Assembly (NCBI RefSeq): GCF_022458985.1
Contig: NC_061789.1
Coordinates: forward strand, 21,432,357 to 21,496,356
DNA length: 64,000 nt
Source of the DNA: Mugil cephalus
Taxonomy: Eukaryota > Chordata > Actinopteri > Mugiliformes > Mugilidae
Direction of reading: 5' to 3'
The notes under the pieces are model-generated. The model was not told the origin of the DNA and searched no databases. It worked only from the letters and a program-made list of their open reading frames with translations. Below, in pieces: positions 47,091 to 60,000 of the stretch. Made by a program: the position numbers and the translations under genes. How positions within the stretch are numbered: position 1 is the first letter of the stretch; every line of letters starts with the position of its first letter.

Positions 47091-48626
47091 GAGACTGAGT
47101 GCTGCAGGATCTGACACACTACACCTTCTCTCCTCCACTGGTCTCTCCCCTCTCCCTCTGGACTCTGAGGATACCCACTGGAAACACACACACAAACTTC
47201 CCACCTTCCACCTTGCTGTGATGTTGTGGCAACGTGACATATTGTGATAATGTTGCAAAACTGTTGCTCTCCTTTGCTCTCTCCCACTGGCATATGGGAA
47301 TTGGGGGTAAAGCTGCAATTGAAGGCTCGATAACCCAGACCCTTCTCCCCATCTCCTCTTTTTTCCAGCTGATATGTATGTAGTATTTCCTTATCAAATG
47401 AATAACTGAAGCGCAGAAATAGTAAGTGGTATTCAAGTGAAAATGAATAAGTAAATATAATAACTTAGGAGATTTAAAAAAGAAGCAACCATCCTTTGTC
47501 TCATATTTTTCTAAAACAAAATTTGCATGTAAAATTTCTGTTATTTTCTGGAATGGAATTGAATTATTGCAACCCAACTAACAGTTTGGGCAGCAAATAA
47601 CAGTGAAGCCTGAAAGTACAGTCAAAGGCTTGGAGTTAATGGCACTAATTCACATTTTCATCAGGTTAACAGTTTAACATTCCAGTTTTAGTTTTCAGAT
47701 CATCCGTATCCCAAAAAACAAAGGCTCATCTTGGTTTGATGTTTATTTGTTGTGCACTGCTTGGACTATTGATGTAGTCTCTGAAAAGACAACACATTGC
47801 AGGGATTGTTTATTGTGGGAAGAGTGTTAGAAAATTAGCTAGATGGTTGTTTAATCCTGCCTACATATGCAGTCAGAGCAAATAATTAAAATTCGCTGAT
47901 TCGACCATAAAACATATGCATTAAAAGCAGTCTAAAAAAATGACTGCTTAAGTACCATCAAGATTCTGAAAACCATTTGACTTTGGTAATTTTTTCTTCC
48001 AGGTCCCCTATTTTTCATCCATTTTTTTAACTAACACATGCAAAGTTGGCTACATATACAATGCGCACCTGTACAATATAACTGCAAGAACAGGTAGGCA
48101 CTCTTTCCAAAGTATACTCACCCATTCAGAGATGTAGAAATGCTTGCAGAGTGACCATGATGTGCTGCATGTACACATCACACGCCCAATTAGTGATTTC
48201 TGTAACCTTTCAGTTGCCATTTGTGACCTTGTTTATTCCATCATACTGATCTGTCTGACTTTAAGTCGTTTTAAAATTATATTTAATAAATATCTGGTTC
48301 TTACTGTCCACTTCAGCTTTGTGTTTCATAAGCTGCAATAGGGTTTGAAAAGTTTTCCATAACACAGTATATCAGAGGGGGCTAAATGATCTTATTGGCC
48401 ATAATGTTACTTCAATTGTTCCACAGACAATATTCTTGTAGACTGGGCAACAGAAGGTTGACCTTTTGTGTAATGTTAAGATTTTAAATGCACAGAACAC
48501 ATTTTTGTTTCAAATCAGTGGGAGCATGAGCAGGTTTGTCTGCAACTAGGCAGTCCTGTCGACAGATTATGACTGACAGTGACAGCCAAAATGTTTTCTT
48601 TTTATCTAGATATTCCACAATTTAGC

Positions 48627-48649
48627 TTTTTTTTTTTTTTTTTTTTTTT
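48627..48649. repeat. Poly(T) tract
   Basis: About 23 consecutive T. It lies just before a minus-strand LINE remnant and could be that element's former poly(A)-type tail, but the join is not clear. Confidence 0.7.
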
Positions 48650-48709
48650 ACAATCCTTGCAGAATACCTCCCATTTTATAGGTATAAACTAAAAGAATCC
48701 TTTAATTTA

Positions 48710-49140
48710 GTGGGGAAAGTTGCAGCAGCAGCAGCATATAGTTTAAGAACATTTCACACAAGAAAATGTAACCCTTAAATAAATACAAAAATAGTAAATT
48801 AAGTACAATAGTAGTTATAGTAGTAACAGTAGTACATGTGGTCTACTAGGAGCAGGCTTGGTTGTCCAGCCTCAGCATCAGAAAATAAGGACCTGCGGTA
48901 ACGTTTCTCCACACAGCATTGGTGAAGCAGTCAGCTGCTGAAGACACTGCCCAGTGCTGTTATAGTGCTGTCGAGGGTGTGGGGCTGGTTTTCCATCAGG
49001 GATCACAGCTTTGCTTCCATCCTCTTATCACCTACCACCTCCACAGGCTCAAGCGGACTTGTAGATTAAATCCAGAATGACGCCCCCTATCATTTGCAAG
49101 CTTGAGGAACTGATCTTCTTCTTGCACTGACGCAGACACT
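48710..49140 (-). mobile_element. Decayed LINE (L2/CR1 group) C-terminal fragment
   Basis: The minus strand reads DKRMEAKL near 49030, SLMENQPHTLDSTITALGSV near 49000-48940, LLHQCCVEKRYRRSLFSDAE near 48920-48870, which are the usual last stretches of fish LINE ORF2 proteins. There are stop codons between them. Only the end of the element is left. Confidence 0.65.
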
Positions 49141-49562
49141 TCACATGGAGCATTCACAAATGGGTTCCTTTGCATCTCTTAAATCACTTGCATTTGTGAA
49201 GTCACAGACAAATTCTTCCGACAATAAAGCTTGTTAGGTAGTTATAAGGCACACATCAGGACCGAAGTGATGACACTGGTGACCCCCACAAGCATGTGTG
49301 TGTTATGGGCATCATGGGGTGAGGGAAGGAGTAGCTCAGAGTGTGTTACTGCAACTACTGCAACAAATAACTTAATGATTCACAATTTTATTTATGTAAT
49401 TATTATTCATTTGTTGTTTTTGATCAATCATACAGCTTTGCAGTCTAGAGCTGGTCCACAGCCCATCTGGTAAATGGGGATCAACTACATAAGTAAAAAC
49501 TTTGAAGATTGACATGACATAATTACAAGTAACTAGTAAATCTCTTGCATAGTTTAGCTTCT

Positions 49563-50930
49563 TTAAAGTTTCCTGAAGATGAGGCATTTGTAGTATTCTT
49601 CCATCTCAATCTGAAAATGAAACATTACAGGTAAAAAATAAACTGTGGTTGGTGGTAGGTTATTGTCAGTACGTTAATCCACAGCACATCACTCACTATA
49701 CGCTCCATGCGTATCCCATTTCCATAGGCCAGCTGTCTGAGCACATCAATGTCTGGAAGACCCCACTCTGGATTCCTGTGTAACAGATTGGAACATTACA
49801 CAGTTTATATAGAACCCCTGGCAGCTGACCCAGAAAAGATATGTTGCCATATAGTAATTACATTAGTTACATTTGCTGTTTTAAAAATCCTTCACAATCT
49901 TTCAAATATATCCCTGTATGGATTGGATTTTTAAACAATAGAACAGCAGTGCAGTCAATTAATATTATGGGTGTTATATAGAAACTGTTGATCTCCACCC
50001 ACATTTTTCGGAGCTCTGCATCCAGGACTTCATTGCAATTTGGTGTAATGGTCCCATTAACAGCATAAACCTAAAAAAGAAAAAAAAAAGGATTTATTTT
50101 TTTTGTACTTGACACTTAAATGGTGCCATACTGAGCATAGAACAAATCTGAAATGACCATCAGTACTTACCCCATATATTATCAAAAGACCATTTTGTTT
50201 GAGGATCTGACCTGCTCCACTGAAAACCCCCTTGGGAAATCATAGGCAAGACAATGACATGTAGTAAGTCTGTGTTTCATGGCCACTTATAAATAAACCA
50301 GTGTCTCAATTATTCAAGTCAATTTGTTTAACATGCTCAATGGGGTAATCCTGCAGATCAACTAGCCTACCTGTGCTGTTTTGAAGGAGCTGTACTGTAG
50401 CAAATTAACGGCAACAATAACATCACAAGAGCTTCGAGAAAGACCTGCCCATTTCTCCCATGGTTCGCTTGCGTCCAGGTGGACGGGTGGCAGCACAGTC
50501 TTTGCATGAGTTGCAGCAATATATGCCTTGATACTGCAAACAATCAGTATAATCATAATGTCACACAGATTCTTATAAATCGCTAGCCTAAATGTCATCC
50601 ATTCATCAATATATTAGCTGGAAAATAAATAATAAACACTTCCTGTCACACATGACCCCATTGCTTCAATGTGTGTCTGATGCACATAGTAGGAGGCATT
50701 CTTATTGGAAATCGTGTTTAAGGCACAAACCTGTCCCTTGACTCTTCTTTGATGTCTGATGGCTGCCATGTGACAAATGGCATCTTCTGTGCAAACCGTA
50801 TGACATGCTGCCCAGTTCCAGAGCCCAGCTCTAAGCCAAACAACTGCCTGTGTGACTGCTCCTCCAAAACATCTTCAAGGGCCAAGCAAAGATCCTCCCA
50901 GTTCCTCTCTGCCTGAGGAGACAGCAGCAT
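49563..50930 (-). CDS. mettl26: Methyltransferase-like 26 (UPF0585/DUF938)
   Basis: Predicted SAM-dependent methyltransferase of the DUF938 family; the substrate is not known. Six coding exons on the minus strand: 50731-50930, 50371-50533, 50171-50230, 50003-50070, 49697-49775, 49563-49610, phases closing to 205 aa (human METTL26 204). The N-terminus MLLSPQAERNWEDL is family-like. Motif I of the SAM-binding fold is FGLELGSGTGQHVIRFA, followed by WQPSDIKEES (human EWQPSD), PPVHLDASEPWEKW, DVIVAVNLLQYS, GLLIIYGVYAVNGTITP, NPEWGLPDIDVL and the end KCLIFRKL. TTTATT at 49387-49392 may be its polyadenylation signal. It is divergent to mrpl12, with 0.83 kb between starts. Fish have more than one related copy, so A/B naming is unsettled. 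Confidence 0.9.
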
Positions 50931-51764
50931 GGTCTGGAAGAAAGATAGGCCGTGTCACCCACGTCATCATCTAGAATCTAGCCTACGAGTACACAGTCTT
51001 TTTCTCTTCAAGCCAGTTCCTCTTACCTTCCTTCACTTGCGGTTGACTAGCGGGGAAATGGCATATTGGTGGAGAATAGATGTGGTAGGTGACTGTAGCA
51101 GATGGATGCACAGATTACCTGGTTAAGAGGATTCCCTCTGTGCTCCTCCCCAATGCCCAGTTCCAATATAATATGGACAGGGCGCACACAAGCAGAGAAA
51201 TCAATTCATACAATGAATGTGTGTTATGATCACGTGTGTGGTATCACAGCATGCTATCAAGAAGAGTTACTGAATTTTGTATTTGTATCATTTTTGGGGT
51301 ACAAAGGTAATGAAACATACAACACAGCTTTTTGTGACACATATCTTCTTTCTTAAAGATACCTGATCATTTGAAAATCTGAATTGGATTTGCAAAAGAA
51401 AAAATAATTATTTTGCTGCTGTGTAAGATATCAAGCAAATAAAAATCATCAGTAGTGGGACAAAGGTTTTGGTGCCTGAACCCCCTTAAAATGGGCTAGA
51501 TGCGCCTGTACTAAAAGAGTTTCGCCCTTTCAGATTTTTTTCTTTCGTTCGGTGCGCGTATGTAACGCTGGTTTAATTTTGTCCCTCATGACTCGCCGTT
51601 GGTTTTCTAACGTTTCGCGCAATGGTTTGTGGGTAGGTCAGAAGTAGAGAGGACGCCATGTGCTTTTGAGGCAGGGGTACGGGGAAGGAGACTTGGCTGT
51701 GACAAACCTGGCTTGTTTTTTTTTTTAGAGGGACATCGGGTAAACGGCTCCAGTTAACGTTAGC
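50931..51764. promoter_or_regulatory. Divergent intergenic region of mettl26 and mrpl12
   Basis: The two genes start in opposite directions here. No TATA box is evident. The last ~250 bases before mrpl12 are GC-rich and contain a pyrimidine run, as expected of a housekeeping promoter. No gene is present. Confidence 0.45.
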
Positions 51765-54195
51765 ATGTACTGCACCAGACACTGCCTCCGGACCGCGCTG
51801 CGGGCTGCAGCCAGCACACCCCGGTACGTAACGGGTAACAACCAGTCATGTAACAGCGACCAGTATGCATCTGCGGCTGGAAGACTGGTTCCTCAAGGGC
51901 AGACAGCCTAGTGACTGCTGCCGGTTATTCTTATTGCAGACAGCATGTTGCTTCTTTGGCCCATGGAAACACGCAGGATGTGATTTACTTGCAGTTGTAA
52001 ATGAATTTCGTGTTTTACGACTTTGTTGACTATAAGTTAGCTAATACTTGTGCCCAAAAAACGTTTAAAGAATGTTAATGGCTCGTTAGGTTAGGGCTCT
52101 ATTCATAATAGAGAAAGAGGACAGGGACAAGCAGTCCCCCACCCTCATGACAGGTTAATATCTATCCGTTAATGAAAAATGGTTGCACCAGTTTCTGATA
52201 GGTTATACCCACACAGTTCCCTATTTTAAACTCAAACTCTCCATCAGTCCCTTAAACTGAAGGAGATTCTCTGATGAGTGGCGAAATGTCTTCTCTACGC
52301 TCCACAAGTCCACTTACTTTTTTAAAACGCCTTTTGGATTACCATGACCTGGATGACTGAGAACCTTCAGACGTAACTTATAGCTAGCTTGACCGCTGTA
52401 GCCGGCGCTTCAACATCATGACCCAGGAATCATTGCAGTCTGACCTAACGTTAATCAAGTTGCTTTCGTATTTAGGTCGGTTGTAAAATACTAATGCAGC
52501 AGTTGTACGCTTTCATTCATTAAAAGCAAATGTGAGTTTTTTTTTTTTTTTTTTTTTTAATAAATGACTATTAGCTACGTGTTTGTGCGCAGGCACACAG
52601 TGAAAGTGCGTGGGGTGGGCCGACCTACTGCTGAACCCATCAGATGTGGCAGCAGTGTAACCAGGATGGCAGTAAATAACTCCCATCCTTGTGTATGGCT
52701 AATGCTAGGCTGGAGGGGTCCCTGCTGTGGATGGCTAGCAGTTTAAGTCAATGATCACACATGAATGGACTAATGGGTGTCTTCTTTTGTATTGTATCAT
52801 GTCTTCTGATGGTGGCTGAGCAAAGTCATATATCTATTTTCATTTTCCAGGCAACAGCTGCAGACACCAGCCTTGTGTGCCCTCAGACTTCTGAAAACCA
52901 GTCCAGCCACCCAATCAGAGGCCATTGTCACCCCCCCACTAGACGGAGCCCCTAAACAGTACTCCCCCAAAATCCAACAGCTTGTCAATGACATAGCCAG
53001 CCTCACTTTGTTAGAGGTGTCAGACCTCAACGAGCTCCTCAAGGTTTGTGGAAAAGTCAGTCTGTAACACGAATACTTTAATCTGGATTGTTGTGCTGAA
53101 TGATAAACTTGTTTTTTGTCGGTCACAGAAAACTCTGAACATTCAGGATGTTGGAATGATGCCGATGGGGGCAATGGCTGCATCAGCTATACCTGCTGCT
53201 CAGGTACTATTTATTATTCACTTTAAAAAGGAAATCTTTGGGACAGTGCATCCCTATATCAGATCTGCTACACCACCACCACAAACTACAGTCTTAAATA
53301 CGCTATAAAATGCAATAAACACGATGTTTATGCATATATGATCATTACAACTTGTACATTTGTCTTATTAATATCAGCATTGAATTAAGGTCTGTTTCAT
53401 GAGTAGCATGCAGTTGTTATGGTGGCAAACATGGATCTGTGTGCACAGTGACATTAGTTTTTATCTGTTCCTTGTGAAACTAGGCTGCAGAGGAGGAGGA
53501 GGCACCTGTTAAGAAGGAGAAGACTCATTTCACAGTAAAATTGACAGAAGTAAAGGCAGCTGAAAAAGTCAAAGTCATAAAAGAAGTCAAGAATTGCATC
53601 CAAGGCTTGAATCTGGTGCAGGTAGGTGTCATGAGAGAGCCATTTAATCAAAGGTACCGTGTTGAGCTTTTGGTCACTGGCAACTTTTTTTTAACCTCTT
53701 TAAGTCCTACCTGTGTTTGCATGCTGTTCTTCTGATGTTGTCTGATCAGTTGCCATGTGTCCATGTCAAGAAATGCGGAAATGCACCAGTACAGACATCC
53801 ACGACAAGTGCTGCATCATATAAAGTGTTTGATAAAGGTCACATGTTTATAAACAGTCTATGTAATTAATAAATATTGGCAATGCATCCCCATTTTCTGG
53901 TAGTCATGATGTCACATCCTGTTTCTATGGCAACAAATGACTAAACTAAAAAACTAAACTAACTAAAACAAAACTCACATATATGTGCATTATAAACACA
54001 TTACATTAACTACCTAAAAGAAGAGAAACTAGATTTGGTAGTCTCACTAAACCCTGTATTTTTTTTTTCTGTCTTCAGGCGAAGAAACTAGTGGAGTCTC
54101 TTCCACAGGAAATACGGGCCAATGTAGCGAAAGAAGAGGCAGAGAAACTTAAAGCAGCCCTGGAAGCAGCAGGTGGCACTGTGGTGTTGGAGTAG
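51765..54195 (+). CDS. mrpl12: Mitochondrial ribosomal protein L12
   Basis: Stalk protein of the large mitochondrial ribosomal subunit that recruits translation factors and can also bind mitochondrial RNA polymerase. Five coding exons: 51765-51823, 52851-53043, 53129-53203, 53484-53621, 54079-54195, closing to 193 aa (human 198). The start [20 protein letters not shown] is Arg-rich and acid-free, as in a mitochondrial presequence. [20 protein letters not shown] with DLNELLK is the L7/L12 dimerisation domain. A hinge follows ([25 protein letters not shown]), then the L7/L12 C-terminal domain: [60 protein letters not shown]. It is followed by slc25a10 in the same direction, as in human. Confidence 0.96.
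52200..52375 (+). repeat. Dispersed repeat (GCGAAATGTCTTC ... ACCATGACCTGGATGACTGAG)
   Basis: CTGATGAGTGGCGAAATGTC, CACAAGTCCACTTACTTTTT, AAACGCCTTTTGGATTACCA and TGACCTGGATGACTGAGAAC form an ordered phrase known to me from many fish genomes. Parts occur also at 39040-39090 and 40515-40550. It sits in mrpl12 intron 1. Confidence 0.6.
52537..52558. repeat. Poly(T) tract in mrpl12 intron 1
   Basis: About 22 T in a row on the plus strand of intron 1. It lies about 160 bases after the dispersed repeat of this intron, with unremarkable sequence between. Confidence 0.8.
53893..53975 (+). repeat. Dispersed repeat (GTCACATCCTGTTTCTAT), copy 2
   Basis: TGGTAGTCATGATGTCACAT, CCTGTTTCTATGGCAACAAA and AACTAAAACAAAACTCAC resemble 25245-25330 in rsad1. 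It lies in mrpl12 intron 4. Family not known. Confidence 0.5.
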
Positions 54196-57044
54196 ATGCC
54201 TACCCACATGCCCCCACCTGTTCTCCATCATTTTGCTGCTCTTGCACTTCGTCCTTCTTTATATTATTTCTTTTTTTTCTTTTTTTTTTACATGACAAGG
54301 AGGAGGGTTCCAAGACAAAAGGAAACAAAGAAATGCCTTCTGACATTAATACTGTCTCCTATAGGGCATCAGGTGAGGCGGTACAACACAGACTGAACTT
54401 TCCAGGCCCACAGCCTGTATAAACGGCCGCCCAGCTGTTGACTTGTCCATCTCTGTTTATATGTCTGTCTGATACTTATGTAGCATACCAGCTACAGAAA
54501 CACTGGCCTGGGTGCCAGGTACATCAGTTGGTAATTCAGTGTGTATGTTAAACTTTTCACATAAGGAAAGCTTGTGCTGTAGGAGCATGATTACCAAGCT
54601 GATGAGATGATTTGTGTTGAGAACCCCAGACACTGTATTAAGTTCAGATGATGGCAGGGCTGAGTCCTTACAAAGTTGGTAATGTGATTAAAATTGAAAT
54701 ATCCACATTTCCCCTCGTGTTTTTATTGATCCTGGTAAGAACGTACTGTATGACATATCTGGTCTATGAGTGCTGTGTGCAGTACTAAGACTGACAATCC
54801 AGTACTGTAACTGTTAAGGAAGAAGTAGGTATTATATCCCAGTACATGTCTTGCTTTAGTGCTGCTCACCATTAGAGGTCATAGTGACTGGGAAATGATG
54901 CTTGAATGAACCACTGTTCATATGTGAACATACAAATGTGTTATCATAATTGTTCGTTTATGTTTAGAGCAGATACAAGTTACTGTTTTAGAAGAGATGA
55001 AATCAATGTCAATATTTAATATAAATAGATTGATTCACTCTCCTGTTTGACATCTATGTTTCTTACCAACTTTTAGATAACTCATTCATTATCCAAAACT
55101 GTGGTTGATGACTTCTGTTATTGAGCAAGATAATAGTATTGGGCAGTCAAATGCAATATATTGGTTACAGTTCACCAGTAACACATGTGCTAAGAGATTC
55201 ACATGGCTTATTTTACAAAGGTTTTAAACACAGTAAATCTTTCAGTATCTGTACTGCACATTCAATTAACCATGCTTCAGTTTACTTTTGGTATCATCTT
55301 ACTGCATGTGGATGTGCTTCATAAACTTGAACACCAGGGGGCGTGTGAACAAAAGAGTAAGGATTTGAGAGGAGGATTTGAAGCTGAACTTGCTGCTCCA
55401 AAATACATTTTCTTTATCAATTTCTGACCTTTCTTTCTTTCTTTACTGGCAGTTTTGGCGCTATTATTATTATATTATACCCCACTGCACGGTAAAATTA
55501 TTTACTCTGGCTGCATTTAGATTTCGCTTGCTTTCCACAGCGTTACTGCTATATGCAGTGGGCTATGTTTTGGTCTGAAGTCATATTTACTGGTGTGTGG
55601 TAATTGCACGTGAAAGATTTAATAGTGTTTTTGTTAAGTTTACTTTGATAGCCCTAGTTTATTCTATTTCTATTTCTATTAAATTCTCAGTATGTTCTGG
55701 CAGCAAGAGGGGTGCAGGCAGAATGCCAGGATAGCAACTAAATAGGATGTTTAAGTCTAAAGTGAATACCATGACTTCACACGCTGTGACACAAGTATAC
55801 TGTGACAGCTGGGTAACTTTGCACGTACAAATGCAGGGCCAGACGGGACGTGGACGAACGAAGGCTGATAAAGTCAATGTGTAGATCACAAGCAAGAGCC
55901 AGTGAACGCAGCTGACTATGAATCTTCAAGGATGCCATGTATCCCAAAAATACTCATCATCCAGTTTCCCCACAGCAAGGAGTTGTCTTCCCTCAGAGGC
56001 CAGTTAAGGTCAATTTAGAAAAGAATAATAATGATTATAATAATAGTAACAAATGATGAAGGAGTGGACCTATGTTGATTCATCTTTTTGATTTTTTCAG
56101 TCTTTGGTATATGACAAGTTGAATTGCACTGTATTATACTAGCGAGGGTTGCTATTATTTTTGGCAACCCGTTATATTCTGTGGGGATAAGTCAAATGTC
56201 AGAAACACTTCTCTCCCTGTAGATAAATTCACTCAGTAGTGCCACAAACTACATCCTACAAAATGAACATAAAATCAACACATCTAGGACACGGGACAAA
56301 CAAATACTCATAACCTTCATGGAAGGAGGATTCATTACAGGGCTGCTGTGTCAAACTGCTTTAGTTAAAAAAAAAAAAGTGCATGCTCATGTCTTGCCTT
56401 TGCTCCGAGAAGGGTATTTGGTTACTGTTTCCATCGTGAGCCATGAGACCCCTCCCTCTCATTCTGCTTCTGTGTCAGCACACACTGCAGTGCCATGTTG
56501 CCCATTCATACCACTGCAGCACCATTCATTTAAAATCACATCAAGCCTAACAACCAAGGACGGCTGTTTTGCTTTAGAATCCTTATGAAAAATACTAAAA
56601 CGATCCTTCATCAGCAGTACATTTTAATGTCATGTTAAGAATGTTGACCTTGTGACACTTTGTGTGACACAGAGAGAAAAACAGCAGTCTATCCTTGATA
56701 CATATTTAGTTGAACTCTTTGAGCTTTACTTCACCAGTTAATTAAATGAGATGCTGGTATACTACAGTCGCAAAACTGGCAGGAGTTGAGCTGACTTACT
56801 ATTTTTATATTAGTCACGTACACATCCTCCCTCAAACCAGCTGCACCCCTTCTTTGGCACAGAAACATGGAGTAAGGCACAAGCTCAGCCACATGGTTTT
56901 CCAGTTGTCCAGCTCTTGATAAGAACCAAAAATGATTTCTTTCAATATCACTTGCAGTCACCCATCACCAGCAGCCGTGAGAGAAAAGGATAGACGGAAG
57001 GCCATCGGAAGTCGTCCCAGCAACCTTTGAAGAGCCAGCGCAAC
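54196..57044. other. mrpl12 3' UTR and mrpl12-slc25a10 intergenic region
   Basis: The first part is the mrpl12 3' UTR (ATTAAA near 54687). A CTCF-like core lies at 55332-55344. Nothing else with coding or RNA character is visible. The last 100 bases should be the slc25a10 promoter and leader. Confidence 0.55.
55332..55344 (+). promoter_or_regulatory. CTCF-like core motif
   Basis: CACCAGGGGGCGT matches the CTCF core consensus. It lies between mrpl12 and slc25a10. Binding is not shown. Confidence 0.35.
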
Positions 57045-60000
57045 ATGCAGGAAAACCTTGTTTCTCGCTGGTATTTTGGTGGACTCTCCTCTAGCGCGGC
57101 CGCCTGCTTTACACACCCACTAGATTTGATTAAGGTAAAAGATAAACCCCATAAATGATCCTTAAACAGTTGCTAGTATAATATTTTCATTGAGAAATCA
57201 CTGATCCCTGGTGGGCCTCAGTGATCTGTCTGCTGTTGCTGCTGCTGCTGCATATGCATTGGGATTGCGGTGTGGGAAATGTTGCAATGTTTATTATCTT
57301 CTGACCATAGTAAAGTATGGAATAGCTTGTTGTGGCAGTGATTATACTTACACAGTTTACCAACACTATAGACAATGGCATACTTACATTACCTTGATTA
57401 TAGCTTGTACGGCTGCTTTAAAGGTATAAAATGATAGAAACATCTTTAACCCAGTTCATTGGTTTGGTAATGTGTTTCCTGCAGTTACTGATGAGTTGTT
57501 GAATTGATTTTCTTTAATTGTGTAAACAAACTGAATGCTCGCAGTGATATTTAGGGTAAGTACAAACACTGTGAATCTCACCTTAATTTAGACTCACGTT
57601 GGACTGCAATTTGCTAGAGACTTCCTGACACGTTGCAGACACGCAGGTAGTGGGTGACTCTCTTTGCTGGTCATTTCCAGGTGCACTTACAAACGCAGCA
57701 GGAAGTGAGGATGGGGATGATCGGAATGACTGTGAATGTGGTCAGGAGAGAAGGTTACCTGGCTCTCTACACCGGCCTCAGTGCTTCTCTCTGCCGGCAG
57801 GTGCAAAACGACACACACAATCACAAACGTTACTCACTGTGCATACTACCCCTTTCTAATATAATGACTCTGTTTTCTCTTTCCTCAGATGACTTATTCT
57901 TTGTCCCGTTTTGCCATATATGAGACCATCAGAGACAAACTGAATAGAAAAAACAAAGGTGTCTTGCCCTTCTACCAGAAAATCCTCCTGGGGGCCTTCG
58001 GAGGTATGTTGTGTTACACAACTTGGAAGTGTTTTGTATTTTCGTCCTAAATGTATTTATTTGTTTTATTGTGTTATGTAAAGTGTTTAATTAATTAATT
58101 TATTTTCAACAGGGTTTACGGGTGGCTTCATTGGGACCCCAGCTGACCTGGTGAATGTACGGTACGTTTAGCGGATAGATCATTAATAATTTTGTTTTCA
58201 GACACATTACTCCTCCTTTAACCTCCTTTATATGCCATTGATCGATAAAGTTTTGTGAAAATGTACAGTTTATCTATCAAGATTAAATAACATTCTTATC
58301 ATCATTTTATGAGAAGATGTAAAAAAAGATTTGATTCCAGCTTTACAGGCAACAGAGATTTGTTTGTGTGCTTTTAAAAATGTTCATATACTATAATATT
58401 TAACTAATTCACCATATTGCTAATGTACACATTAGTGTTTTAATTGTTTTTCTTCCATTGCTGCTGCTACATTTGCTGTGGAAAGCCTGGATTTTCTGTA
58501 GTTGTTTTATAAGAATTACAGTAAATAATCAACAAAAGCTGCTCAAAAAATTGTTGTTATATGTAGACAGTTTTTTTATTCGTTAAATTCTACTGTAATA
58601 TGAAATTTCACATACAGTAGACTCACAGTTAAATTTGGGTATGACAAATCAAAGTGAGGGCACTTACCTGATTATCATTCCAATCTGATGGGAACAATTT
58701 TCCCTGAATTTAGAACTGGATAATCACTGTGAAAATTGCTGACAGTTAACTGACAGTTCATTTCTCATCTATGCAGAATGCAGAATGACATCAAGTTGCC
58801 GGTAGAACTCAGAAGAAAGTATGTGAAAATTGAAACATGTCCTGTTTGATAATTACAAGGAATTATAGTCTTTTCATACAAATAGCCACATTGTGAGATT
58901 CTCTTTCTTTCTTCTCCCAGCTATGCTCATGTGCTTGATGGACTATTACGTGTTTGGAGGGAAGGTAAAAAAATAAAATAAAATTATAATAGCCTTCTTT
59001 GGGCTAAAGCCAAAGTTTGTTCCCTATGTGTTCCATTTAAGAAATCTGTCATTTGATTACAAATCTAAAAGGTGATACAATTGTTCTAGAGGGGATGAAG
59101 AAACTGTTCTCCGGTGCTACAATGGCTTCTGCCAGGGGTGCATTGGTCTCTGTTGGACAGGTAAGGACTTGTTCTGCCCAAAGTCAAACAGCCAATAACT
59201 AAAGAAACAGTGAAATTGAGTAAGGTTTGACTGAGTGCATTTAATTTGTTTATAGGCTGGCTATTTTACCCCCCTGAATTCACCACCAGAAAAGCTACAG
59301 ACTTACCAAAATTAAAAGATGTAGATGGTCTTTCCAATTTGCTAATGTATACATATATATATATATATTACATATTTACAGACAAGGTACACATTATTAT
59401 GGAATAACATATTATGTAATTGTCTATGTAGTTCTGTAATTCCCCATTTATCTCTTGCTTTAAGCTCAGACACACAGCCTCCCACCTCCCTGCCATGCTG
59501 ACTTACTTGTATGTATGTATCTATATAGGCCTATTTGTATTTCATTTTTTTATTGTGCTTATTCTAATGTTTTTACATTTGCACTACTTAAGCCTGAAGC
59601 TGCTGCCCAAAATGTGTCTTTGTCCTCGCATAGTGACAATAAATGATTCTTGATCGATTCTTGATATGTTGTAATGAAGTAAAAAGGTCAAACAGTCAGA
59701 CACTGCTGTAATGCTGTCCTGACCAGCTCAGTCGTTTCTGTATTTTTACCATGTGCGTTTATCTATTGTGCTGCAATTGTGCCACGAAAATGTTACTGTA
59801 CTTCTTTGCAGTACAACAGTGTGTGTTTTACCCCTGCAGCTGTCTTGTTATGACCAATCTAAACAGTTGGTTTTGGCAACTGGTTACCTGGCTGACAACA
59901 CCCTTACTCATTTCTTGTCCAGTGTGTTTGCAGTAAGTGACTCATATCTGTCACTACGTAAAAACCAAACAAAAACAAACATAGAAGAGTTTCCTGCAAA

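Larger units (their letters stand above)
47091..49562. other. hgs 3' UTR and hgs-mettl26 intergenic region
   Basis: The first ~1.2 kb is probably the hgs 3' UTR. Further on are a poly(T) tract at 48627-48649 and a LINE remnant at 48710-49140. No other gene is seen. Confidence 0.55.

Noticed and set aside
46932-47577. Open frames antisense to the last hgs exon
   Set aside because: The Leu-rich run is simply the complement of the CAG tract and the rest has no similarity to known proteins.
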